Assembly: GCA_037130755.1 (NCBI GenBank)
Contig: JBAXSI010000017.1
Coordinates: 1 to 64,000 of the forward strand
Source: UBA10649 sp037130755
GTDB taxonomy: Bacteria; Actinomycetota; Actinomycetes; S36-B12
Direction of reading: 5' to 3'
DNA length: 64,000 bases
Shown here: positions 1-7,754 of the stretch, piece by piece
Layout of the letters: each line of letters begins with the position of its first letter
Numbering within the stretch: the first letter of the stretch is position 1
Made by a program: the position numbers and the translations under genes
Notes under the pieces: model-generated
What the model was told of the DNA's origin: nothing
Databases searched by the model: none
Seen by the model: only the letters and a program-made list of their open reading frames with translations

Positions 1-33
1 TGGACAGAACAGCTAGTCCGCCCGCCGGACATG

Positions 34-66
34 CGATGGCCCGATCCTTGAAGGATCGGGCCATCG
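34..66. terminator. Perfect inverted repeat, probable terminator hairpin
   Basis: Sixteen bases on each side pair perfectly around a central G, so the transcript can form a long GC-rich stem with a tiny loop. It lies 15 bp past the stop of the minus-strand small gene ending at 81. There is no clear U-tract, so it may work as an actinobacterial U-less terminator or as a bidirectional one. Confidence 0.6.
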
Positions 67-80
67 GGCTACCTCGATGC

Positions 81-248
81 CTAGGCGAGCTGATCCTTGA
101 TGGCGTCCTTCGCGACGTCGGCGCCCTGGTCCACTGGAACGTCGACCTGGCCGGGGGTCTTCTTGATCGCATCATCAGTGGCATTCGAGTCGATGTCACC
201 GACCGTAAACCCGTCGGAGCGACCGCTCGCGCCGTCCTTGATCCCCAT
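81..248 (-). CDS. Small acidic protein of 55 aa, function unknown
   Basis: A 55-residue, Asp/Lys-rich, Cys-free protein containing several DxxKD- and VDVP-like segments and no membrane segment. The start is set by a perfect GGAGG four bases before ATG 248; an in-frame ATG 36 bp upstream has no ribosome site. In composition it resembles the small hydrophilic CsbD-like or Rv0909-type antitoxin-like proteins of Actinobacteria, but no diagnostic motif is visible and the function is not assigned. A strong hairpin follows the stop codon, so it looks like a monocistronic unit. Confidence 0.55.
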   Translation of the reverse strand: MGIKDGASGRSDGFTVGDIDSNATDDAIKKTPGQVDVPVDQGADVAKDAIKDQLA

Positions 249-586
249 ATAGCCTCCAATGCCTTCTTGGCCCCGTTGGGCCATCTCAGGGGCGCGGTGC
301 TGCGACGACCGCAGGCCCGCACTTGAAAGTGTTTCCTGCTTGGCGGGGTCTCACACAAGCCCCTAGCGAGACTCACGAAGACTGCCCGCGCCCCGAACTC
401 GGCCCTTACTTGCCGGTTTCACCTGGCTCTCGCGAGTCGCCGATGGCGCATAAGTCGTCTACTACCAGCATGGTCGCGCCCGGGCAGGGCTCTGCCGGTC
501 GCTCGCGTTGACTCCCGGTTGTCCTGGTGGTCCGATGAGCAAAGGACGCACATGCGCGCCCATGACCGGTGACTCGAGGTGATCTC
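249..586. other. Divergent intergenic region without a recognisable gene
   Basis: This 338-bp stretch separates the minus-strand small gene from the plus-strand MBL gene. Short open frames exist on both strands but none has a ribosome site or protein-like composition. It presumably carries promoters for both flanking genes; I could not place a convincing -35/-10 pair. Confidence 0.4.
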
Positions 587-1726
587 GTGAATCACGACTC
601 GTCCCTTCCCATTTCGCGCAGGCAACTCCTGGTCGCCGCGGCTGCCGGAGGCGCGGCCCTGGCTGCCTCGGGGGCACTCCCAGCGCGCCCGGCGATGGCC
701 GGCGACATCCCTGCGCCGCGGCGCGGCGTTCATCTCATCATCCTCGGCACGGCGGCAGGTCCACCTGCCCAACGCGGGCACATGGGCATCGCCTCGGCGT
801 TAAGCGTCGAGGGTCACAACTACGTCATCGACTGCGGTCGCGGCGCCGTTACCCAGTACTACCGAGCGGGCCTTCAATTCGACACCCTGTCGTCGATGTT
901 CATCACACACCTTCACGCCGACCACCTCGCCGACTACTACAACTTCTTCATTCTCGAAGGCTGGGGACCGTCCGGCGATGGCGGCGACGACGTGGGGATC
1001 CGCCAGCAGATCCAAGCCTACGGACCAGGTTCGGCGGGAGCGCTGCCACCTGCCTACGGCGGAACCAGCGTGCCGGTCGTGGCACCGCAGGATCCGACCC
1101 CCGGTCTGCACGCCCTCACCGAGCGATGCCACGAGGCATACGCCTACTCCAGCAACATCTTCATCCGCGACTCGGGTAGCCCGGATGTCCGGACGCTGGT
1201 CTCGGCGCACGACATCGTCCTGCCGGACGTCGGTTCTGACGCGCTCGGCGACACGGCTCCTTCGATGCAGCCCTTCCCGGTTATGGAGGACGACCGGGTG
1301 CGCGTCACGGCAGTCCTTGTTCCGCATGGTCCCGTGTATCCGTCCTTCGCGTTCCGGTTCGACACCGAAGCCGGGTCAATCGTCTTCTCCGGTGACACAC
1401 GACGGACCGACAACGTTGTACGGCTCGCCCAGGGTGCGGACATCTTGGTCCACGAGGCGCTCGATCTGGATTACTACCACAGCACCGGCGCGACAGACGC
1501 GCAGATCAGCCACCTGGAGACCTCGCACACGCCCACCGCACAGGTGGGCGAGGTGGCCGAGAGAGCAGGGGTGAAGACGCTGATGCTCAGTCACCTCGCC
1601 CCCGGATCATCGGGACTCGTCCCGGACTCCAAGTGGGTGAGCGACGCGATGAGCACCTTCAGCGGCCGGGTGTTCCGAGCTCATGAACTGCAGACCATCG
1701 CGGTAGGTCCCGTCGGGGCGAACTGA
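587..1726 (+). CDS. Tat-exported MBL-fold metallo-hydrolase
   Basis: A 379-residue metallo-beta-lactamase-fold hydrolase of the ribonuclease Z / arylsulfatase-like branch. The N-terminus has a twin-arginine motif (SRRQLL, Arg11-Arg12), an Ala-rich hydrophobic stretch and a PAMA cleavage-like site, so export by Tat is expected, with folding and metal loading in the cytoplasm. The zinc motif HLHADH is at about residues 108-113; a later FSGDT Asp and a LSHLAPG His complete the usual ligand set. GTG 587 is preferred because GAGG lies seven bases upstream; an in-frame GTG at 569 has no such site. The substrate cannot be told from the sequence. It stands alone and is followed by a decayed hydrolase fragment. 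Confidence 0.88.
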   Translation: MNHDSSLPISRRQLLVAAAAGGAALAASGALPARPAMAGDIPAPRRGVHLIILGTAAGPPAQRGHMGIASALSVEGHNYVIDCGRGAVTQYYRAGLQFDTLSSMFITHLHADHLADYYNFFILEGWGPSGDGGDDVGIRQQIQAYGPGSAGALPPAYGGTSVPVVAPQDPTPGLHALTERCHEAYAYSSNIFIRDSGSPDVRTLVSAHDIVLPDVGSDALGDTAPSMQPFPVMEDDRVRVTAVLVPHGPVYPSFAFRFDTEAGSIVFSGDTRRTDNVVRLAQGADILVHEALDLDYYHSTGATDAQISHLETSHTPTAQVGEVAERAGVKTLMLSHLAPGSSGLVPDSKWVSDAMSTFSGRVFRAHELQTIAVGPVGAN

Positions 1727-1732
1727 CCCTAA

Positions 1733-1909
1733 TCACTGACGAGCCTCCCCTGCTGGATCACCAGGGCCTGCGTCACCCGACAGGGAGCGAAACCTCGCGG
1801 CCACGACGTCGAGTACGAACGCCTGAACGCCGGGCACGCTGTTGCCGATCTCGACACCAGGGCACACGAGCTTCGGCAGATTCTCGACTTCTTGAATCGC
1901 ACGCTCTAG
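1733..1909 (+). pseudogene. Remnant of an alpha/beta-hydrolase C-terminus
   Basis: Between the MBL gene and the propeller gene one plus frame reads as the end of an alpha/beta hydrolase: GHDVEYERLNAGHAVADL, then a helix-like stretch ending DFLNRTL and a TAG at 1907-1909. The xxGHDVEYxRLxxGH pattern is where esterases and dienelactone-hydrolase relatives carry the catalytic His. There is no start codon and no N-terminal three quarters, and a TAA just upstream closes the frame. I read it as a deletion remnant. The call rests on motif resemblance only. Confidence 0.4.
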
Positions 1910-2083
1910 ACACGACGTCCGTGTTGCCACCGACCCCCACCTGACAGGTAGCCCGCTCAGGCCTACCCACTGGGCGAGGATCCCGTATGACCGAAACGCG
2001 TATCTGGACTCTTCCCGCGCGCGTTCTTGAGGTCTACATTCGATCCATCGTCCTGGGGCGGGGCGACGAGTTCGGGGGTCGAC

Positions 2084-4297
2084 GTGACCATTCGCATATC
2101 AATTGGCATGGTGGCCGCAGCGGTCGTGTTGACGGCGCTTCCTCCGACAACTGCCCAAGCGGCGACTGCAATGTCGCCATTCGACCTCGCGTCCGTCTCG
2201 AGTTCGGGTTCTGCCGCGAACGGCGCGAAAAGCGGTGACCACTCGGCCGTGTCGGCAGATGGTCGGTTCGTGGTCTTCCGCTCGGCAGCGTCGAATCTCG
2301 TTCCTGGGGTGAGCGGTAACCAGATCTACCTTCGCGATCGCACGACGCGCAAGACCGAACTGGTGAGCCAGCCTTCGGGCACTAGCAACACTGGCGGAGG
2401 CTCCTCCAGCGATTGGCCCTCGATATCCAACGATGGCTGCCGGATCGTGTTCGAGTCCGACGCGACCAATCTCGTCAACGGGGATGGCAACCACTCCACT
2501 GACGTCTTCCTGCGCGACCGATGCGCCAACCCTCCGACGACATCGTTCGCGAGCGTCTCCTCGCAGGGCACGCAGGGCGGTGGCCAGAGCAAGAACGGTG
2601 ACATCTCCGGTGACGGCCATGTGGTGGTCTTCTGGTCATACGCGATCGACCTGGTCCAAGGCGTCTCGAACCGAGGCCAGGTGTACCGCCACGACTTCAA
2701 CACCGGGGCCACGACCCTTGTCTCGGACAACGGCGGACAGACGGGCAAGGGCGGCAACCACTCCAGTGACTGCCCCTCCGTCTCGACTGACGGCAACCGC
2801 GTCGCCTTCTGGTCATACGCGAGCGACTTCGTCGGAGGAGTGGACCCGTCGGGCGTCTGGAATATCTACGTGTACGACGCGACCACCTCGCCGCACACGC
2901 AGCGGGCGTCGTCGAATGCCGGCGGAGGCGCGCAAGACCTCGGCAGCAACGGAACAAGCGCGATCACCTGCCCGGCGATCTCGGGCGACGGGCGCTTCGT
3001 CGCGTTCGCGAGCGGCTCTGGCAACCTCGTCGCTGACGACCGCAATGGGATCTCGGACATGTTCCTGAAGGACCTCTCGACCGGCGAGGTTCGACGCCTG
3101 AGCGTCGCTGGGTCGGGCGCGGAGGCGAATGGGCCGTCGACCGGGCGACCAGCGATATCGGCGACCGGCAGCAGCGTGGCGTTCTCCACCGACGCGGCCA
3201 ACCTCGCTCCGGAGAACGCTTCCGGGGGCCCGCACATCGTGGTCCGCGACTGGGCATCGGGCCAGACCACAGGACTGACCGCGGCCTCGAGCGCCGGCGA
3301 CGTACCAGGAATGTCGAATGACGCGGGCGGCGCCTACGTCACCTCCTACTGGAACGGAAAGCTCGATCCCGCCGTCGCCAGCACGGGAATGTTCATCGTC
3401 AAACGTGCGATCAACACCCCTCCCGTCGCGAACGCCGGCCCCGATGTGCCCAATGTCCCGCTCAATCAGTACGTGCAGATCCAGGGGAGCGGCAGCACCG
3501 ACGCAGAGAACCGAACCCTCACGTACAAGTGGACTCAGATCAGTGGACCGGCCGTGGCCCTCGACGACCCCTCCTCGTCGAGTCCGTGGTTCGTTGCCCA
3601 CGTATCTGGCCCCTATCAATTCCAGCTGGTAGTCAATGACGGTGTGCAGAACAGCGCGCCCGATACCGTCACCGTCACGTACCTGGATGCCAACTACCCG
3701 AGTCCCGTTCCTAACGCGGGAGACAACACCACTGCCGGCGTGAACTCTGTCGTGACACTCGACGGCAGCCGTAGCGCCTCCCCAACGGGCCGACCGCTCA
3801 CCTACGTGTGGTGGCAGATAAGCGGGCCTGGTACCCCCAAGCTCATCACCACGACCGTGGTGAACCCGCACTTCACGACGGGCAGCACCGGGACGTACGT
3901 CTTCGCGCTCGAAGTGAACGACGGCATTATGCAGAGCTACCCGGTCTATGTCAGCGCCACGATCATCAACGCCGCGTCGCTGAACATCTCAAGCACCGTC
4001 GTGAAGGGAACGTCGACAGGCGTCCTCTCCTGTCCCAAGCAGGTGAAGCCAGCGTGCACGGTACGGGTCACTCTCGCCGTGGACTCGAAGGTGCGCGCGA
4101 AGGGCCATCCCGTGGCCAAGACCAACGCGAAGCTCACATCCGGATCCCGCGCCAAGGTGAAGCTGAAGTGGTCCGCCGCCGGCCTGCGGCTGCTCAAGTC
4201 GAAGGGGTCGTTGCCGATGGTGATGACCGTCGCGACGCGTGCACCCGGGACGCGTGCGCAAACGGTCACCAGCCGCTTCATCGCCCGCGGGCACTGA
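2084..4297 (+). CDS. Secreted six-bladed PD40 propeller protein with two PKD-like domains
   Basis: The 737-residue product starts with a classic Sec signal peptide ending TTAQA near residue 26. Six PD40/TolB-like repeats follow, each with an SxDGxxVxFxS core followed by NLV-type residues (SADGRFVVF, SNDGCRIVF, SGDGHVVVF, STDGNRVAF, SGDGRFVAF, SATGSSVAF), enough for one complete six-bladed beta-propeller. Two PKD/Ig-like domains come next, each with a (V/P)xAGxxxxxxxNxxVxLxGSxS core and a YxFxLxVNDG strand, then a basic C-terminal beta domain with one Cys pair. GTG 2084 gives a proper signal peptide and has a G-rich ribosome site six bases upstream; an upstream start at 2027 would add an unlikely leader. 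No catalytic motif is seen. It is probably an extracellular binding or adhesion protein. Confidence 0.85.
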   Translation: MTIRISIGMVAAAVVLTALPPTTAQAATAMSPFDLASVSSSGSAANGAKSGDHSAVSADGRFVVFRSAASNLVPGVSGNQIYLRDRTTRKTELVSQPSGTSNTGGGSSSDWPSISNDGCRIVFESDATNLVNGDGNHSTDVFLRDRCANPPTTSFASVSSQGTQGGGQSKNGDISGDGHVVVFWSYAIDLVQGVSNRGQVYRHDFNTGATTLVSDNGGQTGKGGNHSSDCPSVSTDGNRVAFWSYASDFVGGVDPSGVWNIYVYDATTSPHTQRASSNAGGGAQDLGSNGTSAITCPAISGDGRFVAFASGSGNLVADDRNGISDMFLKDLSTGEVRRLSVAGSGAEANGPSTGRPAISATGSSVAFSTDAANLAPENASGGPHIVVRDWASGQTTGLTAASSAGDVPGMSNDAGGAYVTSYWNGKLDPAVASTGMFIVKRAINTPPVANAGPDVPNVPLNQYVQIQGSGSTDAENRTLTYKWTQISGPAVALDDPSSSSPWFVAHVSGPYQFQLVVNDGVQNSAPDTVTVTYLDANYPSPVPNAGDNTTAGVNSVVTLDGSRSASPTGRPLTYVWWQISGPGTPKLITTTVVNPHFTTGSTGTYVFALEVNDGIMQSYPVYVSATIINAASLNISSTVVKGTSTGVLSCPKQVKPACTVRVTLAVDSKVRAKGHPVAKTNAKLTSGSRAKVKLKWSAAGLRLLKSKGSLPMVMTVATRAPGTRAQTVTSRFIARGH

Positions 4298-4371
4298 CAA
4301 CGCCGGTCGTGGTTGACGTCGTGGAAAGGACCTTGTCACCCTCCAAACCGCCGACAAGTAGGGAGATTTCC

Positions 4372-4764
4372 ATGCACCCCAACGCAGAGCTCATTCGCAG
4401 TGGCTACGACGCTTTCGCGGTCGGTGATCTCGATGCGGTTGCCGCCCTGTTCGCGGACGACATCACCTGGACACACACCGGCGATCACGTCCTCGCCGGG
4501 GAGTACCACGGCAAACAAGAGGTGTTCGAGTACTTCGGCAAGTTGCTCGGTTTGACCAATGGCACTTTTCGCCAGACCGTCCACGCGATTCTCGCCGACG
4601 ACGACCACGTCGTCGTCCTGACGGATGTGGCGTGGGACGAACCCCGCGAGTTCCGCAGCCACGACGTCTTCGTCTGGCACGTCCGCGACGGCAAGGCCAC
4701 GGCCTGCTGGGCCGTCGCCGCGGACCAAGCCGCCTCCCATGCCTCACTGATGCCGACAGTGTGA
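4372..4764 (+). CDS. NTF2-like / SnoaL-like fold protein
   Basis: A 130-residue cytoplasmic protein with the NTF2-like pattern: an N-terminal helix (NAELIRSGYDAFAVGD) followed by the LFADDITWTHTG strand, a GxYxGKxEVFEYFGKL helix and long C-terminal strands ending in a His/Trp-rich core. Family members are small ligand-binding or isomerase-like proteins with an open pocket; the substrate is not predictable. GGAG six bases before ATG 4372 fixes the start. It follows the propeller gene by about 75 bp and is not obviously coupled to it. Confidence 0.85.
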   Translation: MHPNAELIRSGYDAFAVGDLDAVAALFADDITWTHTGDHVLAGEYHGKQEVFEYFGKLLGLTNGTFRQTVHAILADDDHVVVLTDVAWDEPREFRSHDVFVWHVRDGKATACWAVAADQAASHASLMPTV

Positions 4765-4868
4765 CGAGCACGAAGGCTCTGTGAGGTGTGCGCTGCGTGG
4801 CGGACGGTCGCACGCCCGTAGGCCTCCGACGCTAGCCTCACAGCAAACGACGTCGACGAGGGAGACGC

Positions 4869-5318
4869 ATGACGATCACCGGAGATTATGAACCGGGTGC
4901 TTGGGATTGGGTCGCCCAGCAGGTGGAGGAGTACGAGGCCTCCGGCGGCACCCGGGCGAACACACTGCGCGACAGCGGCATCCCCATCATCGTCGTCACC
5001 ATGCGCGGCGCGAAGAGCGGCAAGGTTCGCAAGATCGGGCTCATGCGGGTCGAGCACGACGGCGAGTACGCGCTGGTGGCCAGCAGGGGAGGTGACCCAG
5101 CGCATCCTGCGTGGTACCACAACATGACGGCCGACCCCGGCATCATGATCCAGGACGGCCCGCAGCCGCAGCCATTCGTCGTCCGCGAAGTCGACGGCGA
5201 CGAACGCGAGACCTGGTGGCAACGCGCAGCCGAGGTGTATCCGCCATATGTGGAGTACGCCGAGAAGGCGGGCCGCCTTATTCCCGTCCTGGTGGCGTCA
5301 CCGCAGCACGAGCGCTAG
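4869..5318 (+). CDS. Ddn-like F420-dependent oxidoreductase
   Basis: The 149-residue protein matches the deazaflavin-dependent nitroreductase family (Ddn, F420H2-dependent quinone reductase). It has the family core: a VTMRGAKSGKxRKIGLMRVEHDGEYALVAS strand set, then DPAHPAWYHNM, then a C-terminal WWQRAAEVYPPYxEYxxK helix. Such enzymes use reduced F420 to reduce quinones or nitro compounds and are typical of mycobacteria and relatives. GAGGGAG stands just before ATG 4869. The stop overlaps by four bases the stop of the convergent minus-strand gene. Confidence 0.9.
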   Translation: MTITGDYEPGAWDWVAQQVEEYEASGGTRANTLRDSGIPIIVVTMRGAKSGKVRKIGLMRVEHDGEYALVASRGGDPAHPAWYHNMTADPGIMIQDGPQPQPFVVREVDGDERETWWQRAAEVYPPYVEYAEKAGRLIPVLVASPQHER

Positions 5319-5863
5319 TCGGCTGATGCTGATCCCCGCGTCAACGCAAGGAGCAAGCCGGTCGGGTGTCGGGTTGTGACCGACACCCACGCGGCCGGCG
5401 CCGGCGCAGCAATACCCTCGGCGTAGCGGCCACTGCAGCGGTAGAGGGTACCCGTGCCGGCAAGCGTCTTGCCGTTCGTCGACTGCGTCAAGTCGAACAC
5501 CGGAACGGCGCCTGTCTTCGACACGGCATCGAAGTTGGCTCGCGCCGGCTGCTGCACCGGCAGCTCCTTGCCCCACTTCTCGATGCTCATCGGACGAACG
5601 CTGAAGGTCTGGTTGTTCGGGTCCGCAGCAGGCATTTGTCGTTCACGATCGGCGTCGAAGGCGCTGTTGAAGGACGGTGGCGCGTCCCACATGCGTGTGG
5701 GAATCGTGCAGGGCTCTTGCGGATTCGCGACCCACACCACGTTGTCACCGAACTTGCCACTGCCTATCCCCCCGATGCGACCGGAAAGACCGTGGCCCCA
5801 TGGATGCGGAGGTGCGGGCCACACACCGCCCGTTCCGTCGCAAGCGCCAGACCGTGCCCTCAC
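5315..5863 (-). CDS. Hypothetical protein, minus strand
   Basis: The frame is 182 residues long with strongly coding third-position GC from about residue 30 onward. The central part (GDNVVWVANPQEPC, FNSAFDADRER, KWGKELPVQQP, VPVFDLTQSTNGK) looks like a real globular protein rich in Pro, Asn and Gln, but I do not recognise the family. The start is uncertain: GTG 5863 has GAGG close by and fits between this gene and the divergent dehydrogenase. The N-terminal 30 residues look less protein-like, so this may be a truncated gene. The opposite-strand frame across the same interval has poor composition and was not chosen. Confidence 0.45.
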   Translation of the reverse strand: MRARSGACDGTGGVWPAPPHPWGHGLSGRIGGIGSGKFGDNVVWVANPQEPCTIPTRMWDAPPSFNSAFDADRERQMPAADPNNQTFSVRPMSIEKWGKELPVQQPARANFDAVSKTGAVPVFDLTQSTNGKTLAGTGTLYRCSGRYAEGIAAPAPAAWVSVTTRHPTGLLLALTRGSASAD

Positions 5864-5892
5864 GTTCCTCTGATCAGGCCTTCCTACCGCCG

Positions 5893-5898
5893 TACGAT
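5893..5898 (+). promoter_or_regulatory. -10 box for a leaderless start at 5905
   Basis: TACGAT lies six bases before ATG 5905 and no ribosome site is present, which fits a transcript beginning at the start codon. Confidence 0.6.
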
Positions 5899-5904
5899 GC
5901 GCAG

Positions 5905-6879
5905 ATGAAGGCGCTGGTATACCGGGCCTACGGAACACCGGACGTCCTCCACATCGAGGAGATCCCCACACCCGCCCCGGGCGGCGGCGAGGTGCTCGTC
6001 AGGGTGCACGCCTCATCCGTCAACGACTTCGACTTCCACCTGCTCACCGGTCATCCCGCGATCAACCGCATCGGCGGGCTGCGCCATCCGAAGTACCTTG
6101 TTCTCGGCTCCGACGTCGCAGGAGTTGTCGAGGCGGTCGGCTCCGGCGTGACGCGGTTCCGAGCCGGTGATCGGGTCTTCGGAGACATGTCGCCGTTCGG
6201 GTTCGGTGCGTTCGCCGAATTCGTGTGCGCGCCACAGGCCGCGTTCGCGCCCATGCCCACCAACCTCACCTTCGTGCAGGCCGCCGCCGTCCCCCAGGCC
6301 GGCAGCCTCGCGCTGGCGGGACTGCGTCAGCGGGTGCCCATCACTCCCGAGCACGACATCCTCATCAACGGCGCCGGCGGCGGCGTAGGAACCTTCGCCG
6401 TGCAGATGGCCAAGCACTTCGGTGCGACGGTCACCGGAGTCGACGCCGCCCGAAAGCTCGCGACCGTCAGCGCCGCGGGGGCCGACCACGTGATCGACTA
6501 CCGCGAGCAGGACTTCGCGATCGCCGGAAAGCAGTACGACCTCATCGTCGACGTCGCCTCGCGCCGTTCGTTGGCTGCGTACCGTCGCTGCCTGAAGCCC
6601 GGTGGCGTGTGCTCGATCATCGGCGGCTCCATCCCGCGCATCGCGATGTTGATGGCCCTCAGCACCGTCCTGTCGGCCGGCCACGATTCCCACATCAGCG
6701 TTCCCAAGTGGAAGCCGAACGACCCTGCGGAGACAGCCGCGCTGACGACGATGCTCGAGAACGGCACTGTCACTCCCGTGATCGACAGCGTGGTCCCGTT
6801 CGACGGGATTCCCGACGCGTTCGGTCGGTTCGCGGCCCAGGAGCACACCGGGAAGATCGCGATATCCATCGACGCCTAG
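5905..6879 (+). CDS. MDR-family NAD(P)-dependent quinone-oxidoreductase-like dehydrogenase
   Basis: The 324-residue enzyme has the two-domain medium-chain dehydrogenase layout. The N-terminal GroES-like half contains GSDVAGVVEAVGSGVTRFRAGDRV. The Rossmann half has the nucleotide loop INGAGGGVGTFAVQMAKHFGA at about residues 152-172. The structural-zinc cysteines and the zinc-binding GHE motif of alcohol dehydrogenases are absent, so it belongs with the zinc-independent quinone-reductase/enoyl-reductase-like branch that reduces alpha,beta-unsaturated carbonyls or quinones with NAD(P)H. The neighbours do not suggest a pathway. Confidence 0.9.
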   Translation: MKALVYRAYGTPDVLHIEEIPTPAPGGGEVLVRVHASSVNDFDFHLLTGHPAINRIGGLRHPKYLVLGSDVAGVVEAVGSGVTRFRAGDRVFGDMSPFGFGAFAEFVCAPQAAFAPMPTNLTFVQAAAVPQAGSLALAGLRQRVPITPEHDILINGAGGGVGTFAVQMAKHFGATVTGVDAARKLATVSAAGADHVIDYREQDFAIAGKQYDLIVDVASRRSLAAYRRCLKPGGVCSIIGGSIPRIAMLMALSTVLSAGHDSHISVPKWKPNDPAETAALTTMLENGTVTPVIDSVVPFDGIPDAFGRFAAQEHTGKIAISIDA

Positions 6880-6979
6880 TAGTCCGTGCTATCCCCGAGC
6901 TCCGTGCCCGCTTGTCGGCGAGCAAGGTCCCCACCGACTCGCGTAGCGTTCGAGTCGAGGTCCACCGATAGGGGTCGAT

Positions 6980-7618
6980 ATGACGTGGTTGCGTCGCGTG
7001 TCCTTCCTGATCGCAACGGCCATGGTCAGCATCGGGTTGGCAGTTCCCTCGACGATCGGTGCAGTCGCGGCGCCTGCCGGCGATGTCGCAGCCGTCACCG
7101 TCCCGCGGCCACCCTTCGACACCGGTGAGGGTGACCCGATCACTCGCACGGTGTTCACCTCTCCGGACGGTTCGGCCTCCTGCCGTCGCGTCTACACCGA
7201 GATGATCTGGCTCGAGTGCCTGCTTCGAGACACCAACGAGGTGGTGCGCTTCGGGCCGGACGAGTTCTGGACCGACGCTGCCTGCATCGCTCCTCGACAG
7301 TCCGAGACATGCCGGCTGGGATTCGGCTGGATCGGCATCCACCCAGCGTCGAAGGCGGCGGCGGCTCGGTTCGACGGTGCACGACGGGTCCCGCTCGAGC
7401 GGCTCATCGAACTCGGCCGGCGGACCCCTCCCTACCCGGTGTGCATCGCGGATCCCAACCTCGGTCTCAGCTGCTCGATGCAGATGGACGACAACGTCGG
7501 TGAGCAGATCTACCTCGGACTCGCCGGCAGCATCTGGAACTGCCCCGGCTACGAGTTCGTCGACGCAGCTACGGCAATCCCTCAGGGTCACGACCGCTGC
7601 CGAGTGATCCGGCCATGA
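6980..7618 (+). CDS. Secreted cysteine-rich hypothetical protein
   Basis: A 212-residue protein with a basic start, a hydrophobic stretch and an Ala-rich cleavage area near residue 35. The mature part has eight cysteines (in SCRRVY, LECLL, AACIA, ETCRLGF, PVCIAD, LSCSMQM, WNCPGY, DRCRV), an even number that suggests four disulfides in an exported protein. AGGGG five bases before ATG 6980 supports the start. I do not recognise a family. It sits between two single-gene units and gives no context clue. Confidence 0.8.
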   Translation: MTWLRRVSFLIATAMVSIGLAVPSTIGAVAAPAGDVAAVTVPRPPFDTGEGDPITRTVFTSPDGSASCRRVYTEMIWLECLLRDTNEVVRFGPDEFWTDAACIAPRQSETCRLGFGWIGIHPASKAAAARFDGARRVPLERLIELGRRTPPYPVCIADPNLGLSCSMQMDDNVGEQIYLGLAGSIWNCPGYEFVDAATAIPQGHDRCRVIRP

Positions 7619-7754
7619 GCGCCTAAGGCGCACCCGAGCCTGCCTTCGCACCGACCTGGCGCTGATCCGCGGGCACCACTCGTCGATCCGTCTTCCGGCG
7701 CCCTCGGGGAAGAGAATCATCCCGGGCTCAGCACGAGCCGCATAAGGGAGTGAC

